A stretch of 64,000 nucleotides of DNA, from contig JAQMRL010000001.1 of assembly GCA_035578175.1 (NCBI GenBank), positions 60,969,553 to 61,033,552 on the forward strand. Reading direction: 5' to 3'. The stretch comes from Catonia carolina. Taxonomy: Eukaryota; Arthropoda; Insecta; Hemiptera; Achilidae. Under the pieces are notes generated by a model. It saw only the letters and a program-made list of their open reading frames with translations, was not told the DNA's origin and did not search any database. Below are positions 42,177 through 54,537 of this stretch, one piece after another; position 1 is the stretch's first letter; each line of letters starts with the position of its first letter. The position numbers and the translations under genes are program-made.

Positions 42177-45100
42177 TAATGTGTAAATAAAAATGTGTAA
42201 TATAAATGAAGTTATTGTGTGTGCATGTTCATGTTCATGTTAGTGTAGCAATGATAAAGTCGAATGATAATTTTCTTCTTAGACTATAAAGATTGTATTT
42301 TTTTCAGCTGAACAGAATTCTCTTCTTTCAAAAAACACATGTAGTTACCGTAAACCACAAAAAGGCAGGAAATTCGGTCACTGGCACCAAACAGTGGCAG
42401 TATAAAGGACTCGTTGGGACTCATTGAAAAGCGTTTTCAACTCGTGCATGATAAAACTATAATTAGTTTTATACCATTAACGTTTATTCAATAGAGTAAA
42501 TTTTATAAACTTACTAACTTACAACAATTTGACAGTACAGCAAGTACGTAATAATATAAAGTTAATTAAAAAACGTATCCAAGATAAATTATTTATTAAG
42601 CTGAACTTAATTAAACAATATGCCTTATCACGTAGGCTACCAGACACAACGTGAAACAAACAAAATGCCATCCCACCAAATATCAAAATTTTATGAAACA
42701 GGAGGTAAACCTAATGTTCTGCAATTTTTTATTGTCAAAGTAACTTTTTATAATAAAATTTTAAACAATTTATGAGAATAATAACTTTTTTAAACTGAAA
42801 ACATAGTTTAATAAATGAAAATTGTTGTAGTTTATTGCAAACAAATAATAAAAATAATTATTTAACGTCCAACCACTACTGTGCAATGAAAAACGATTAA
42901 TTTGACTTCGTATGTTTGAATGCTTAAACAATAATTTGTACATGTCTTCTATAAGTTATTTTAAATTTCCATTAACTCAGCTACTCTGATAAACATACAG
43001 AGCAGAAATTTTGCAATAAATTTGATCAGTAGAAGTACGGACCTACCAAAATATATAGACTGAAATAATTCGTGTTTTGATGGGGTAATGGTAATGTGTG
43101 GCAATTTTTACTTTCTATTGCCTATATGAATATGTAGGAAAAAAGTAATGTTTTCATGTTGGTTTTTAAAAGTTGAGTTTTCGCTGGATATACACGTTTT
43201 CAGACCCCTGAACCCAAAAACACATGTTTTTAGCAATTGGTCTGTGTGTGAACAAAATATCTCAAGAACGGAACATTGTACGAAGTTGAAACTTGAAAAT
43301 TCAGTTAGGTACTACCAGAGTACCCGACAGGAATATTTTTATCAAAATCTGTCAACCGGAAGTAGTAGTTTATTCGTGTCATTTTTCACTTTTTTACAAG
43401 TTTTTCGAAAACGTCTCAAACAATTTATTTTAAAAATCGCCTCATTTACTACATTTTATGCTCTGCAAGATAGGGTAGGCGTCATGTGTGCTGAAATTCT
43501 TAGGGAGGCTGCTCTCTCGTAGAAAAAAAAATTTTTTTTTTTAAGATTACGGCCTTAATACACGTTTTAGCGCAAAAGTGTATATAAATAAAAGCAGTAG
43601 GCAATTAAAATATCTTCAACTTTTATTTATAACATTTCTTTGCGTAACGCTTAGTTTAGCGGTAAGTACAGAATTTCTGTTTTTACTCATTAAAATCTGT
43701 AAAAATATGGGTTTTTTAATATTTCGGCCTTAGTATGGATTTAACGTCAAAAGTGTAATGAACTTTATAGGAAATTAAAAGATAGAAATTTTATTTAAGT
43801 CATTTATCCCTATAGAGCCTAGTTTAGCGTCAGAGTGATTTTCCGTATTATTAAGCCAAATTAAGGTTGGTTTTCATTTTGCATCATTCACTCATGTTTA
43901 AAATTAGGTTATGTTTTCCAAGGTTAGTTTTTTTTATTTACTTCTAATGTTTTATTACTAATATTAGGTTATATTGTTCATTATTTACATTGGCGAATGA
44001 GTGAATGAAAACATGAGTGAATGATGCAAAATGAAAACCAACCTTAATTTGGCTTAATAATACGGAAAATCACTCTGACGCTAAACTAGGCTCTATAGGG
44101 ATAAATGACTTAAATAAAATTTCTATCTTTTAATTTCCTATAAAGTTCATTACACTTTTGACGTTAAATCCATACTAAGGCCGAAATATTAAAAAACCCA
44201 TATTTTTACAGATTTTAATGAGTAAAAACAGAAATTCTGTACTTACCGCTAAACTAAGCGTTACGCAAAGAAATGTTATAAATAAAAGTTGAAGATATTT
44301 TAATTGCCTACTGCTTTTATTTATATACACTTTTGCGCTAAAACGTGTATTAAGGCCGTAATCTTAAAAAAAAAACATTTTTTTTTCTACGAGAGAGCAG
44401 CCTCCCTAAGAATTTCAGCACACATGACGCCTACCCTATCTTGCAGAGCATAAAATGTAGTAAATGAGGCGATTTTTAAAATAAATTGTTTGAGACGTTT
44501 TCGAAAAACTTGTAAAAAAGTGAAAAATGACACGAATAAACTACTACTTCCGGTTGACAGATTTTGATAAAAATATTCCTGTCGGGTACTCTGGTAGTAC
44601 CTAACTGAATTTTCAAGTTTCAACTTCGTACAATGTTCCGTTCTTGAGATATTTTGTTCACACACAGACCAATTGCTAAAAACATGTGTTTTTGGGTTCA
44701 GGGGTCTGAAAACGTGTATATCCAGCGAAAACTCAACTTTTAAAAACCAACATGAAAACATTACTTTTTTCCTACATATTCATATAGGCAATAGAAAGTA
44801 AAAATTGCCACACATTACCATTACCCCATCAAAACACGAATTATTTCAGTCTATATATTTTGGTAGGTCCGTACTTCTACTGATCAAATTTATTGCAAAA
44901 TTTCTGCTCTGTATGTTTATCAGAGTAGCTGAGTTAATGGAAATTTAAAATAACTTATAGAAGACATGTACAAATTATTGTTTAAGCATTCAAACATACG
45001 AAGTCAAATTAATCGTTTTTCATTGCACAGTAGTGGTTGGACGTTAAATAATTATTTTTATTATTTGTTTGCAATAAACTACAACAATTTTCATTTATTA

Positions 45101-45735
45101 AACTATGTTTTCAGTTTAAAAAAGTTATTATTCTCATAAATTGTTTAAAATTTTATTATAAAAAGTTACTTTGACAATAAAAAATTGCAGAACATTAGAT
45201 TTACCTCCTGTTTCATAAAATTTTGATATTTGGTGGGATGGCATTTTGTTTGTTTCACGTTGTGTCTGGTAGCCTACGTCATAAGGCATATTCTTTAATT
45301 AAGTTCAGCTTAATAAATAATTTATCTTGGATACGGTTTTTAATTAACTTTATATTATTACGTACTTGCTGTACTGTCAAATTGTTGTAAGTTAGTAAGT
45401 TTATAAAATTTACTCTATTGAATAAACGTTAATGGTATAAAACTAATTATAGTTTTATCATGCACGAGTTGAAAACGCTTTTCAATGAGTCCCAACGAGT
45501 CCTTTATACTGCCACTGTTTGGTGCCAGTGACCGAATTTCCTGCCTTTTTGTGGTTTACGGTAATTACATGTGTTTTTTGAAAGAAGAGAATTCTGTTCA
45601 GCTGAAAAAAATACAATCTTTATAGTCTAATAAGAAGAAAATTATCATTCGACTTTATCATTGCTACACTAACATGAACATGAACATGCACACACAATAA
45701 CTTCATTTATATTACACATTTGTATTTACACATTA
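42177..45735. repeat. Giant near-perfect palindrome, 1.72-kb arms
   Basis: Left arm 42177-43899 and right arm 44009-45735 are reverse complements around a 109-base spacer. I find about nine differences by eye: eight within the outermost 560 bases of each arm (for example a 3-base TTA indel near 42288/45630) and one in an A/T run near 43543/44370; the remaining inner ~1.15 kb match exactly. The arms contain a repeat also found at 3955-4290 and 15735-15860. The two mirror-image 124-residue ORFs at 43148-43522 and 44387-44761 follow from the symmetry and carry no known motif. The left edge abuts a LINE; the right edge passes into AT-rich DNA without a mirrored LINE. Confidence 0.97.
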
Positions 45736-46620
45736 TTATATAATAATAAATATTTTAATAATATATAATTAAATTTATTACGTAAATTAGAATGAACTTA
45801 TTTAGGCGCAGATTGACCTATTTTCAAACGCGTTCCCAACAGTATTGATATTAAAATCAGCACGTTCGGATATCAGCTGGCATTAAATCAGCAAAATATA
45901 ATCAGAAAAGTACACTACACCATTTTATGAAAATGTTTTAGCCGTTTTCTGCGGTTAGTTATTTAGTATTAACAATTAGTTGCGAAATTTCGACAAAAAC
46001 GTAATCTACATACAGAATAATGTTATATGTAAGTTAGATGTCGTAAGAAAGACAACTGTTATCTTTTATTTACATTACAAATTTTTTTTTATACGCTAGT
46101 ATGGCATTGCAAAAGTTAAATACCGTAATAAGAACACCTTTGTTTCTTGCCAAACTGTGAATATTTGGCCACAAAAAAAGTTTAACGGGTGAGGAATGTA
46201 AATATGAATATAACCATATTTCTATGATCTTGAAAAATTTGAACAAATCCGTACAACACAAAATTAAAATAAATTCTGAAAATTCTTATATTAATAATTT
46301 TGTTAATACAATTTACAATTTTCAGAAAAAGTACATTTTTCCTTTCATACGTAATTTACACGTAGGCCTAATTGCACCATCCGTAAGTTTTCTTATTTTA
46401 AAATATTCCGTTTATTTGTGTCTTATTCTACAGAGTTATTTTTGAGACGTGTTACCCAATTGTTAATGTCTGGTAATTTTTTTTCTAAGAAAGGGAAACT
46501 TTGTTTCGTGACACGAAATTGGTAGCCCTACTCAACCGGTATAGATACGGCAGTGTGATTTGATTCTCCTTGAGCTGTGTAAAATTTGTGTCGTTTCCAG
46601 TCGTGTTACGAACATAATAT
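45736..46620. other. No feature seen
   Basis: AT-rich sequence to the right of the palindrome; small ORFs on both strands lack motifs. Confidence 0.4.
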
Positions 46621-46692
46621 CTTTTACCCTAGTCTTTACCTAGTCTTTACCCTCATCTTTACCCTAGTCCTTACCCTAGTCTTTTACCCTAG
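46621..46692 (+). repeat. Minisatellite of TTTACCCTAGTC-like units
   Basis: Six units of 11-14 bases, variants of CTTTACCCTAGT, in tandem. The unit is pyrimidine-rich on the + strand; its complement (ACTAGGGTAAAG) is only loosely telomere-like. Confidence 0.9.
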
Positions 46693-46739
46693 AAGGTTAG
46701 AATTTTAATTTTAACAAGCAGGTTTAAATTGGTAAAATT

Positions 46740-46925
46740 TAAGAAAGACAACTTATCTGGTACTGTCATCTGCAAAGAATGGAGGAGGACAAGTTGCTAC
46801 AGGAGATTTGGCTATGGGTTCCGACTAGACGGAGGAAGCTAGGAAGAAATGGGTGATGGATGACGTTACAAAATCTAAGGTGAGGGGGGTTCGATAGAAA
46901 TGGATGGTTTAGGATTCAGCTGCAA
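46740..46925 (+). pseudogene. LINE RT C-terminal tail fragment
   Basis: A + strand reading WYCHLQRMEEDKLLQEIWLW followed by PTRRRKLGRNG matches the usual LINE tail pattern W-x-GHL-x-RM-x-E-(D)-R-L ... GRRKRGRP. Only this tail remains, with stops. Confidence 0.6.
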
Positions 46926-46929
46926 AACT

Positions 46930-47939
46930 GCCATTATAATTATATTTTATAAATTTATAAAGGCGAATAATCATCCCTTTCATGAGACGTCACGTTGAAT
47001 GGTTGGTGGCAATTTTTAAAAAGGCTTACCTTTGACTTACGGCAAAAACCATTAGTGATTTCGGTATCTACTCTTTAAGAGGAATGACACTATTTTTGGT
47101 TCCAAATTATGACTTTGATTTCTTGACTTCCGGTTTTGGGCCAATTCCTGTCAAAACCAGAACTTCAAAACCAATCCAGGCTTACTATCGTTTTGTGTAG
47201 ATTAAGAATTTGAAAAAGTTTGTTGCTATCTCTTGTAGTTTCTGACATCTGGGTGTGACGGACGGACATAAGAAAATGATAGATGACAATTTTTAAAATT
47301 GCCACCAATTATTATCAATTTCATTTTTCATTCTAGGAAATCTATGGTTAATTAATTCTTAAACCATTCTCAGGTCGGGACATAATGAAGAACTGAGTTT
47401 TTAATTCCAATCACTCCTTCAAAAATATCGTCCTGCTATTTTCCTCAATATTCCATTGATTTATAGTACTGACATTTGGGATTAAAACTTAATAGCCATG
47501 TTTGTCGAAAAAAGAACGTAACGAGTACAAATCAGAAACTAAAAACTCAGTTAGTAGCACCGATAATATTATTTACTTGAAAAACGATCACAATTGTAGA
47601 TGAGTCACAAACTCACAGTTTGCTAAGCTATGATACAACCAATCCAAAACAACCACGTTCAGTATCTAATACGAATAATATACACAATAAAAATAATTAC
47701 CTTCTCACTCCATAAAATATTTCTCTAAAACTTCTCTAAAATGTTGTTTTGCGCATCGATCTGACAGCGTGCAAAAGAAAGTTTTTAAATATTTAATGTG
47801 CATCGACTACCATGGTCATTAACCCTAGTTTAAGCCAAGAATATTTGGTTTGTAGCCGGAAGACGTTTTATATTTATGGTAGCAGTAACTTCCCAAAAAA
47901 GTTTAGTTTTGTATAAACATTTTTTTTCTTTACAGTTTA
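46930..47939. other. No gene seen
   Basis: A dispersed-repeat look at 46980-47330 (GGTTGGTGGCAATTTTTAAA, TTTCTGACATCTGGGTGTGACGG) but no ends or coding sequence could be defined. The rest is AT-rich. Confidence 0.3.
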
Positions 47940-47947
47940 GTCTTAAC

Positions 47948-49068
47948 TAGAGAAGAGACAAAAGAACTGTCACTGTGAACGAGTCACGGTTACTTATAAG
48001 TCACGGTGACCACAGTTATTCAGATAGGCGAGTAACCGTTCCCCAGTCACTGTTACATAGATCGTTTACTCTTCTGTCACTGGATGACAGGACAACACGG
48101 CGAATGTTCACCGTACTATTCTACAATATAGCACAGCCTCTCGTTCCCCAGTCACAGTTACAAAGATCTCTCGTTCCCTAGTCACAGTTACAAAGATCGC
48201 TTACTCATTCACTGTTTAAGGCAGGACGACACGGCGACCGTAATTCTACAGTTCCTTCAATCACTTTTACAATAATCAGTTACTCATTCGCTGTTCATTG
48301 TCACTTTTAAGAGAGAACGAATTCTTTACCTTAGGAACTAGTGAACAAATTCACTCGCTCATTCACTGTTCACAGTTAACAGACAAAACGACATAATATG
48401 CTTACTCTTCTTCAAGGCCCCTATGATAGCTACGTAAGACATGTTGGTCTGTTCACTGGGCTTAGTGCTCTCCTTGTCGCCTCTCCTTTGATAACCGGCA
48501 CGTCCATTATTTTTTTACTTCAATCTTTACGCACTCTTCTCTCTCTGTCTCTCTCTCTTTCTCTCTTCCTCTCTCAGTCTCTTCCCCTTGTTATGTTTTG
48601 TCATCTACTAAACTAAACAAAACGAGGGTAGTTCCTTTACATCTCTGATCGCGGTAACACAATTACATTACAGTATTATTTTTATTGCACGCCACGTTCT
48701 ACCTAGCTATTTTATTTATAATGTGCGTTGTTAATTTCCAGTTGTAAATATTGTTTCTTGTACTTTCTCTTTTTTATACAAAATGTTATTTTTATTACTA
48801 TTTTAGGATACCTTGTGTTAATCAGTTTTAGGCTAAATTTTTATTTTAGTTATATATGAAGCCCATTTTTTTAATTTATCAAAACTTCATTTATCATGAA
48901 ATAACAACTGAAAACATTATTATTGTTTCATGATAACAAATGAAAAATGTACTAAGAAAATACAAAGTTATTGCTAAATCACTAGTAACTATTAAAAGTA
49001 ACGGTGAACACAAAATCACTGTCACCGTGATCACGGTGACTGGTTGAAACAGTGAACGCTCTTCACTA
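47948..49068. mobile_element. Non-autonomous hAT-type element, 8-bp TSD
   Basis: GTCTTAAC is repeated exactly at 47940-47947 and 49069-49076, the 8-bp duplication typical of hAT transposons. The tips are TAGAGAAGAG (left) and, inverted, TAGTGAAGAG (right). The subterminal regions both carry GTCACGGTGA-like palindromes (TCACGGTGACCACAG on the left, TCACCGTGATCACGGTGAC on the right). The left third contains repeated phrases: CTCGTTCCC followed by AGTCACAGTTACAAAGATC twice, and TTACTCATTC.CTGTT three times. No transposase is encoded. Confidence 0.85.
48536..48592. repeat. CT-rich microsatellite
   Basis: An imperfect (CT)n/(TCTC)n tract inside the hAT-type element; the ORF across it is a by-product. 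Confidence 0.9.
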
Positions 49069-49076
49069 GTCTTAAC

Positions 49077-50759
49077 ACACTACTAGGTGTAGTTTATATT
49101 TTAATTCTAAGGATATTACTCATTTTTTCTCATCTTTGCTTAAAGTTATTGTATTTTATAAACTGATTCCAAAAGAAATACACTGTTACAAAAAGAAAAC
49201 AATTATTACAAATATTAACAATATAACAAATATTTATAACAATATTTATAAATTTATATTTATAAATATTTGTTATAACAATATAACAAATATTTACTCT
49301 ATTATTTTTAAGAAAATAATCCCTTTTTACCAAGAATACGTCTAGAATGTGTAGCAATTGTACTTTTTCCTTCTTTTCTTTTTTTCTTTGTTCTAATTTT
49401 TACTTAATTTAATAAATAATTAATTAAAACGTTGTATAAAATTGTTAATTACACTTAAAAATAATATAACAGCCTTAATTAACAAAAAATAAATAAAATA
49501 AAAAATGCCTGAAAATGAAATTAAAATGACCTGTGAGAGATGATATCTTTGTTGATTTGAATTCAGGCCTACGCTCGGTGCGAAAGAGACTTGAGGCCGA
49601 CCAACTTAAGACATCTCAATAAAAGTGCTACGGAAGTTTGAAACTAAATTAATTTTGGCTTTGAAAAGAGAATAATAATGATACAAAGTAACCATATTTA
49701 GTACTTAAATAATAATTTTGTTATCTAATACTTGGAAAAACATATCTAGCCTACATCATCAGTCCCCAGTAGAAATCCTATGACTTTTTAATTCAAAAGG
49801 ATTAAACAGCACAGTACAGCTTCTTACGAAAAATGTGTCTTATTACGCCTCTCTGTCAATTTTCAATAATTTTCATCAGAATTTAAAAGAATTACAGATC
49901 ATTATTTTCAAAATTAAATTATAAGCATGTTTACTTAAGAAACAGTATTCAGTAATGTAATATCTTACCTTATGTAAAATAAGTTATGTCTTTCCAAGCA
50001 GAATCATTAACAAATTCAGATTTTTCATCCACTAAGAAATATTTCTCACAGTTCAAGATCATAAAGTCCGACCAATTCAAGGTCAAGGTCCATAATTATA
50101 AAAACTATTGAAGTCATATGGGTGTTCACTGTTCTGTTAGTTTTGCAATCGTATTTATTTGAATAATTGAAACCTATCCTGGAAATGATTCATTTTATTT
50201 TCATATTTTTTAGAATATCTCCTTTTTTAAAATAGTTGAATTTTTTACGCATAAAAAACCATTAGAAATAAATATTTTAAAATTTCCGAAATTACTGAAG
50301 TTTCTGCAAAATATTTTAAAAAATGCATAAATAGAAAAATTACATTCTATACTCGTCATATCTTGTCATGTTAAGTTAAAATAATTTATTTACAGTTACT
50401 AATTTGTAAATAAATAAATGATTAACAATAAAAAATTTTTTGAGGGTTCTTGTAAATTTTATTTACAAAACATTAAATTTTAAGAGAAAATTATTTATGT
50501 AAATAATTTTTTTTGTTTCCAGCGCTTTGCTAATTATTTATAATCATATCGAATCATAAAATAAATGAATTTTGCACCAGCCAGCAATGGAGCAGCATAG
50601 AAATTTATAGTCTACAATAGGTAAAAAACAAATGGTTTATTGTAATTGAGGAAATTATTGTGATTGAAATTTATGTCGTGGTACTTTACAGAATTAACAA
50701 AACAAAATAAAATAATGAGAGTGCTTCATTGGTAGATCATGAGATCCCGTTTTGAATCA
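49077..50759. other. No gene; AT inverted repeat near 49220-49280
   Basis: AT-rich throughout. ATAACAAATATTTATA and its reverse complement lie within about 45 bases of each other near 49220-49280 and could form a hairpin. No exon or element is recognised. Confidence 0.4.
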
Positions 50760-52620
50760 CACATCCTACAGCTACAAAAATCAACTCGATTATTTTCTAA
50801 AGGTGGATGGGCAGACATACCTGTTGAGGTCCACTCCGATCAGAATACTAAATCTGACCAACTCCTCTAAGGCGTACCCACACCCCTATTTTCCTCAGTT
50901 CTGTACCTCAGTGCTTTGAGAAGGGTTATTCCTAGTAGAATCCATTGAAGGTGATCTCTCCATCTTCTTCCATGCTCACTGACGTTAGCACTCAGTGCTT
51001 GGGCTCCCAGCTCTGCTCGAATATTTTCATTCGCAAGCCAATCTAACTTTGAACAACCTTTCACAGCCAGAAGGAATTTTATTTCTTTTCCCTGCGTCTG
51101 CTTTCCTCTCTTAAACCTACAGTCCAGATTTTATTTACATAAGCCAATATAGGGATAACTAAAGCCTTATAAAATGTTAACGCTGTATCCTTTCTAACCT
51201 TCTGTTTCAGATTACTGAGTACAGCTCAACATACGACGTGTGGCTATTAAATAACGGGACTGACGTAAACAAATGTATTTTAATTTTATACATATCACTT
51301 ATTGTCACCTTCAATATACACTCCTCTATCCCTGCAACGCTCCATGCGAATTTTCCATTGTTGGAAACAGTGCTGGAAGTCATCTTCTGTCAGCTCCTTC
51401 TGGGCACATGCCGCTTTCTCTTTTACAGTTTCCACAGACTCATCTTGTCCCTTTTAATGCAGATTCCACCTTAGAGAACAGGTAGAAGTCACATGGTGCA
51501 AGATCTGGTGAATAAGGTGGATGTTCTGTACTTGGCTCGAGATGCTGTACTTGGCTAGGAACCTCTTGACAGATAACGCGGAATGAGCTGGCGCATTGTC
51601 TTGGTGGAGAACCCATGATTTATCCTTCCACATTTCGAGGCGTTTTTTCCTTACTCTTTGACGTAGTTTAGAAAGTACCTTAAGGTAATAATATTGATTA
51701 ATTGTTTGACCTTCAGAAACCCAGTGAAGGTACACAATCCCATGAATATCAAAAAAAAAAAAAACAATCATCATTGCTTTAAATTTTGACTTGGTCATTC
51801 GAGCTTTTTTGGCTCTCGGTGAAGTTCGGCTCTTCCAGTGAATGGATTGGCGCTTCGTTTCCTGATCATAAGTAAAAAACCACGTTTAATCACATGTTAT
51901 TATCTTCTACCTGTTCCCTAAGGTGAAATCTGCATTAAAAGGGTCAAGATTTGAGTCTGTGGACGCTGTAAAAGAGAAAGCGGCACGTGTGTTCCTGAAG
52001 GAGCTGACAGAAGATGACTTCCAGCACTGTTTCCAACAATGGAAAATTTGCATGGAGCGTTGCAGGGATGGAAAAGGAGTGTATATTGAAGGTGACAATA
52101 AGCGATTATGTACAAAATAAAAATAAAACGTTTTACAACGTCAGTCTCGTTATCTAATAGCTACACCTCGTATTTATAATGTTTAGCCTCAAATCTGTTT
52201 ATCATACTTAAAATACCTTTGTCTTTTTTTGTAGGTTAGGGTACAACCCAAATAACTGAAATCAATCACTTGCTCCGACTCCAAGTCTCTATCCACTGTC
52301 TCGAATCTAACTGGCCAAATTCCTTTAAAAGCTACGGCCTTTGTTTTTGCTAAGGATATATCAAGACCGAAATAGATACATATTTTACCCAGCTGAAAGT
52401 TAGAGCACTGTAGCTCACCCTTGGCAGTGTACATCGTCACTTGATCATCTCCAGACAAAATCGTGCTAACAATGCATCTTTATCAAATACGTTCCCCACA
52501 TCAACTCTCGATCTCTCTATCCAGCGGTTAATTATCTTATTCATATAAACCTTGAACAGGTTCGAGGATAAGCTGCATCCTTGTATCAATCCTTTGTTTA
52601 TCTGAAATTCCAATCAACTT
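50760..52620 (-). pseudogene. Decayed LINE reverse transcriptase, split by a mariner
   Basis: Read on the - strand from the right: INKGLIQGCSLSSNLFKVYMNK near 52600, SGDDQVTMYTAKGELQ (position of the catalytic Asp pair) at 52458, LDISLAKTKAVAFKGIWPVR and FSYLGCTLTY to about 52190. The reading then resumes left of the mariner at 51230 with LKQKVRKDTALTFYKALVIP and ends with MKGCSKLDWLANENIRAELG at 51064-50867. This is the same RT order as the LINE at 40-42 kb, to which it is related. Many stops make it old. The mariner inserted into it later. Confidence 0.85.
51234..52170 (-). mobile_element. Rearranged mariner, C-terminus duplicated at both ends (copy 2)
   Basis: TA flanks at 51232-51233 and 52171-52172; ends CGACGTGTGGCTATTAAATA (left) and the inverse of CGAGGTGTAGCTATTAGATA (right). 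On the - strand 51900-51454 carries the middle and C-terminus of a mariner transposase (LHQDNAPAHSALS with the second catalytic Asp); a long A-run near 51750 breaks the frame. The right end (51907-52120, + strand) is a second copy of the C-terminal coding end (VKEKAARVFLKELTEDDFQH). The inverted layout and junction are the same as in 11014-11983, read in reverse. Confidence 0.9.
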
Positions 52621-52749
52621 TTAATGACAATCCGTAAGTGTCAAATTACAAACTTTTAACAGCACTGACTAGTTATTCAGAAATAATAATCCTCTACTAG
52701 ATCTTCCACATCTGACTTCTGTTTATGTTGTCAACAGTCTTTGTTGTTG

Positions 52750-53130
52750 TTATTGTTGTTTTTGTTTAGGTCATCAGTGAAAGGCTGCTTCGAACCTCGA
52801 CACTAGAGGTTTTAAAACGACGAGTGAGGTGGTTTACCAACACCATCCTTACTGAGTGGAAGACTATGCTTATCAACATGCCAGGCCTTCCGAAAAGTAC
52901 CTACTTTCCATCCTGCAAATGACACCTTCACATCGTTCACCACAGGGTCTGGCTGCATAATGAAATTCATTACGCTCAGAAGAGATAACTCTGACTAGTG
53001 TATTTTACATCTCTACCTCTTCTGTTCTTAAATGCTTCAGTCATATAATTGGCTGACCATGTGATAAGAACTGGAACTAGCAGATCAAGTGTAAAAAATT
53101 TAAAATTCCACCTGCCTGTTATTGACACAA
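52750..53130 (+). repeat. Interspersed repeat D, copy 1
   Basis: Similar along its length to 58086-58485. Shared: GTCATCAGTGAAAGGCTG/GTAATCAGCTGAAAGGCTG, CACAGGGTCTGGCTG, TAACTCTGACTAGTGT, CTCTACCTCTTCTGTTCTTA, TCATATAATTGGCTGAC and CTCCACCTGCC. There is no coding capacity. A TTG-rich tract precedes it. It may be a SINE or a LINE 3' UTR. Confidence 0.85.
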
Positions 53131-54073
53131 CAATCTTTATGAAATCCAGAAGGTAACATGAATTCGAATATTATACGCACGCCTTTTTTTCTGTAACCTT
53201 CTGAAGATTAAAAAAATTATTCATATGTAACCTTTAAGATCTAAAATCATTTTGCACTTCTGATATCTATTAAATTAACATTTCCTCAAAAAGTATGGTG
53301 GTGATTTAGGAACAATTCTATTTTTTCATGTAGTCCATTACTAAGTCTAGATGAAATTTCTAATGAGATTGTCGTGGCCAAACGTTTTTATTATGTGAGA
53401 CACTAATTGTGACTTCACAGCAGATTAAACGGGAGTCAAAAAACCAGACACGTTGTTAAATTGGTTGTGCTGAGTTGGATGAAGCTAAAAATTTTGCATT
53501 AAAATAAGTTATCTTCAAAAACGACGAACATAGTCGAATTGTGGTATTAAACAGGTATGTTAATTGTTATAAATTGAAAGTAGAATTTTAAAACGAATAC
53601 TGTAATATCCACGTAGAATAATCTGTTATTTTTAAATGAAAAAATACTCGGTACTACTTCAATACAACACTTTTCAGTTGCCAAAGAATCAAATTCTCTT
53701 TTAAAATAAACGGTAGAACATATTCCATATTGAATACGTTTCTTACAAGCAAGCGCAGTTAGTTTATACTGTGAACGTCGGTTACTAACATGGCATTGTT
53801 GGTATTACTGACGAACGCGTGAAAACATAATTCAAACTGCATAAATTGACACGATGGATTAATAAGGGATCATTACTAGATTTTGACTGTATAAATTTCG
53901 TTCAGTCAGCAGAGCGAAAATATTTTATCATTATCATTATTTTCATTTCAATCATAGGGTTGATCAAATCATATAGGGAATTTTTGATATGGTAAAAAAT
54001 TTCAATTGACAATTTCGTCTTGAATTATTTCAAATATTTTTCACGCTATAATAATCCCATTTGATCATTGAAA
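53131..54073. other. Upstream region of ACSBG, no promoter motif certain
   Basis: AT-rich 5' flank of the first ACSBG coding exon. I see no convincing TATA/initiator pair or CpG island, and cannot say where transcription starts. A 5' UTR intron is possible. Confidence 0.35.
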
Positions 54074-54200
54074 ATGAAAAGCTTTTTATTGATTTTAATT
54101 TTAGGACTTCTCCTAAAAAATTCTACAGGGGCTCGTGTACTACAAAACACAATTAATAATTTTTTCGGAGAAACTCAACAGGTGGCTTCTACAAACCCGA
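54074..54200 (+). CDS. ACSBG-like acyl-CoA synthetase, first coding exon (signal-like)
   Basis: ATG at 54074 (context AAAATGAAAA) opens 42 codons, then one base of the next codon, then the strong donor GTAAGT at 54201. The first 20 residues, MKSFLLILILGLLLKNSTGA, are a Lys followed by a hydrophobic core and a small-residue end, i.e. a signal peptide or membrane anchor. The rest (RVLQNTINNFFGETQQ) is unremarkable. The single base A joins TA of exon 2 to give Ile, so phases agree. Known ACSBG enzymes are not usually made with a cleavable secretory leader, so this N-terminus is unusual. The exon-to-gene link rests on phase and order; RNA evidence would decide. Confidence 0.55.
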
Positions 54201-54537
54201 GTAAGTTACTGTTGTGTAATATTCATAAATAAAATCTAAATTTTTATGTTATTTTGTATGAATTTTGTAATTTAATTATTTGTAGTGATAACCATTGAAA
54301 ATTTACAGCTTGAGAAAGCTTTTTGTTCGTTAAAACACAACAAAAAAACAACTTTTAAAAAATTATGATCGACTTTCGTTTAACACCCTCCATGCAATTA
54401 CTTCAGGAAAATATTTTACAATTTTTGTTGTTAGTTTAATAAGATATCAAAAATCAACAGATAATACAACGAAATTAACGAATTGAAAACAAAAAATTAA
54501 CCAATGTAATGTAAAACAAAAATATGTAGCGGCCGCC

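Noticed and set aside
43148..44761. Two identical 124-residue ORFs (43148-43522 and 44387-44761) as duplicated genes
   Set aside because: They are mirror images created by the palindrome, lie in dispersed-repeat sequence also seen (broken) near 15740-15860, and have no known motif or splice context.
48398..48616. A 72-residue ORF with a Leu/Ser-rich end
   Set aside because: It is translated from a CT microsatellite inside a non-autonomous transposon.
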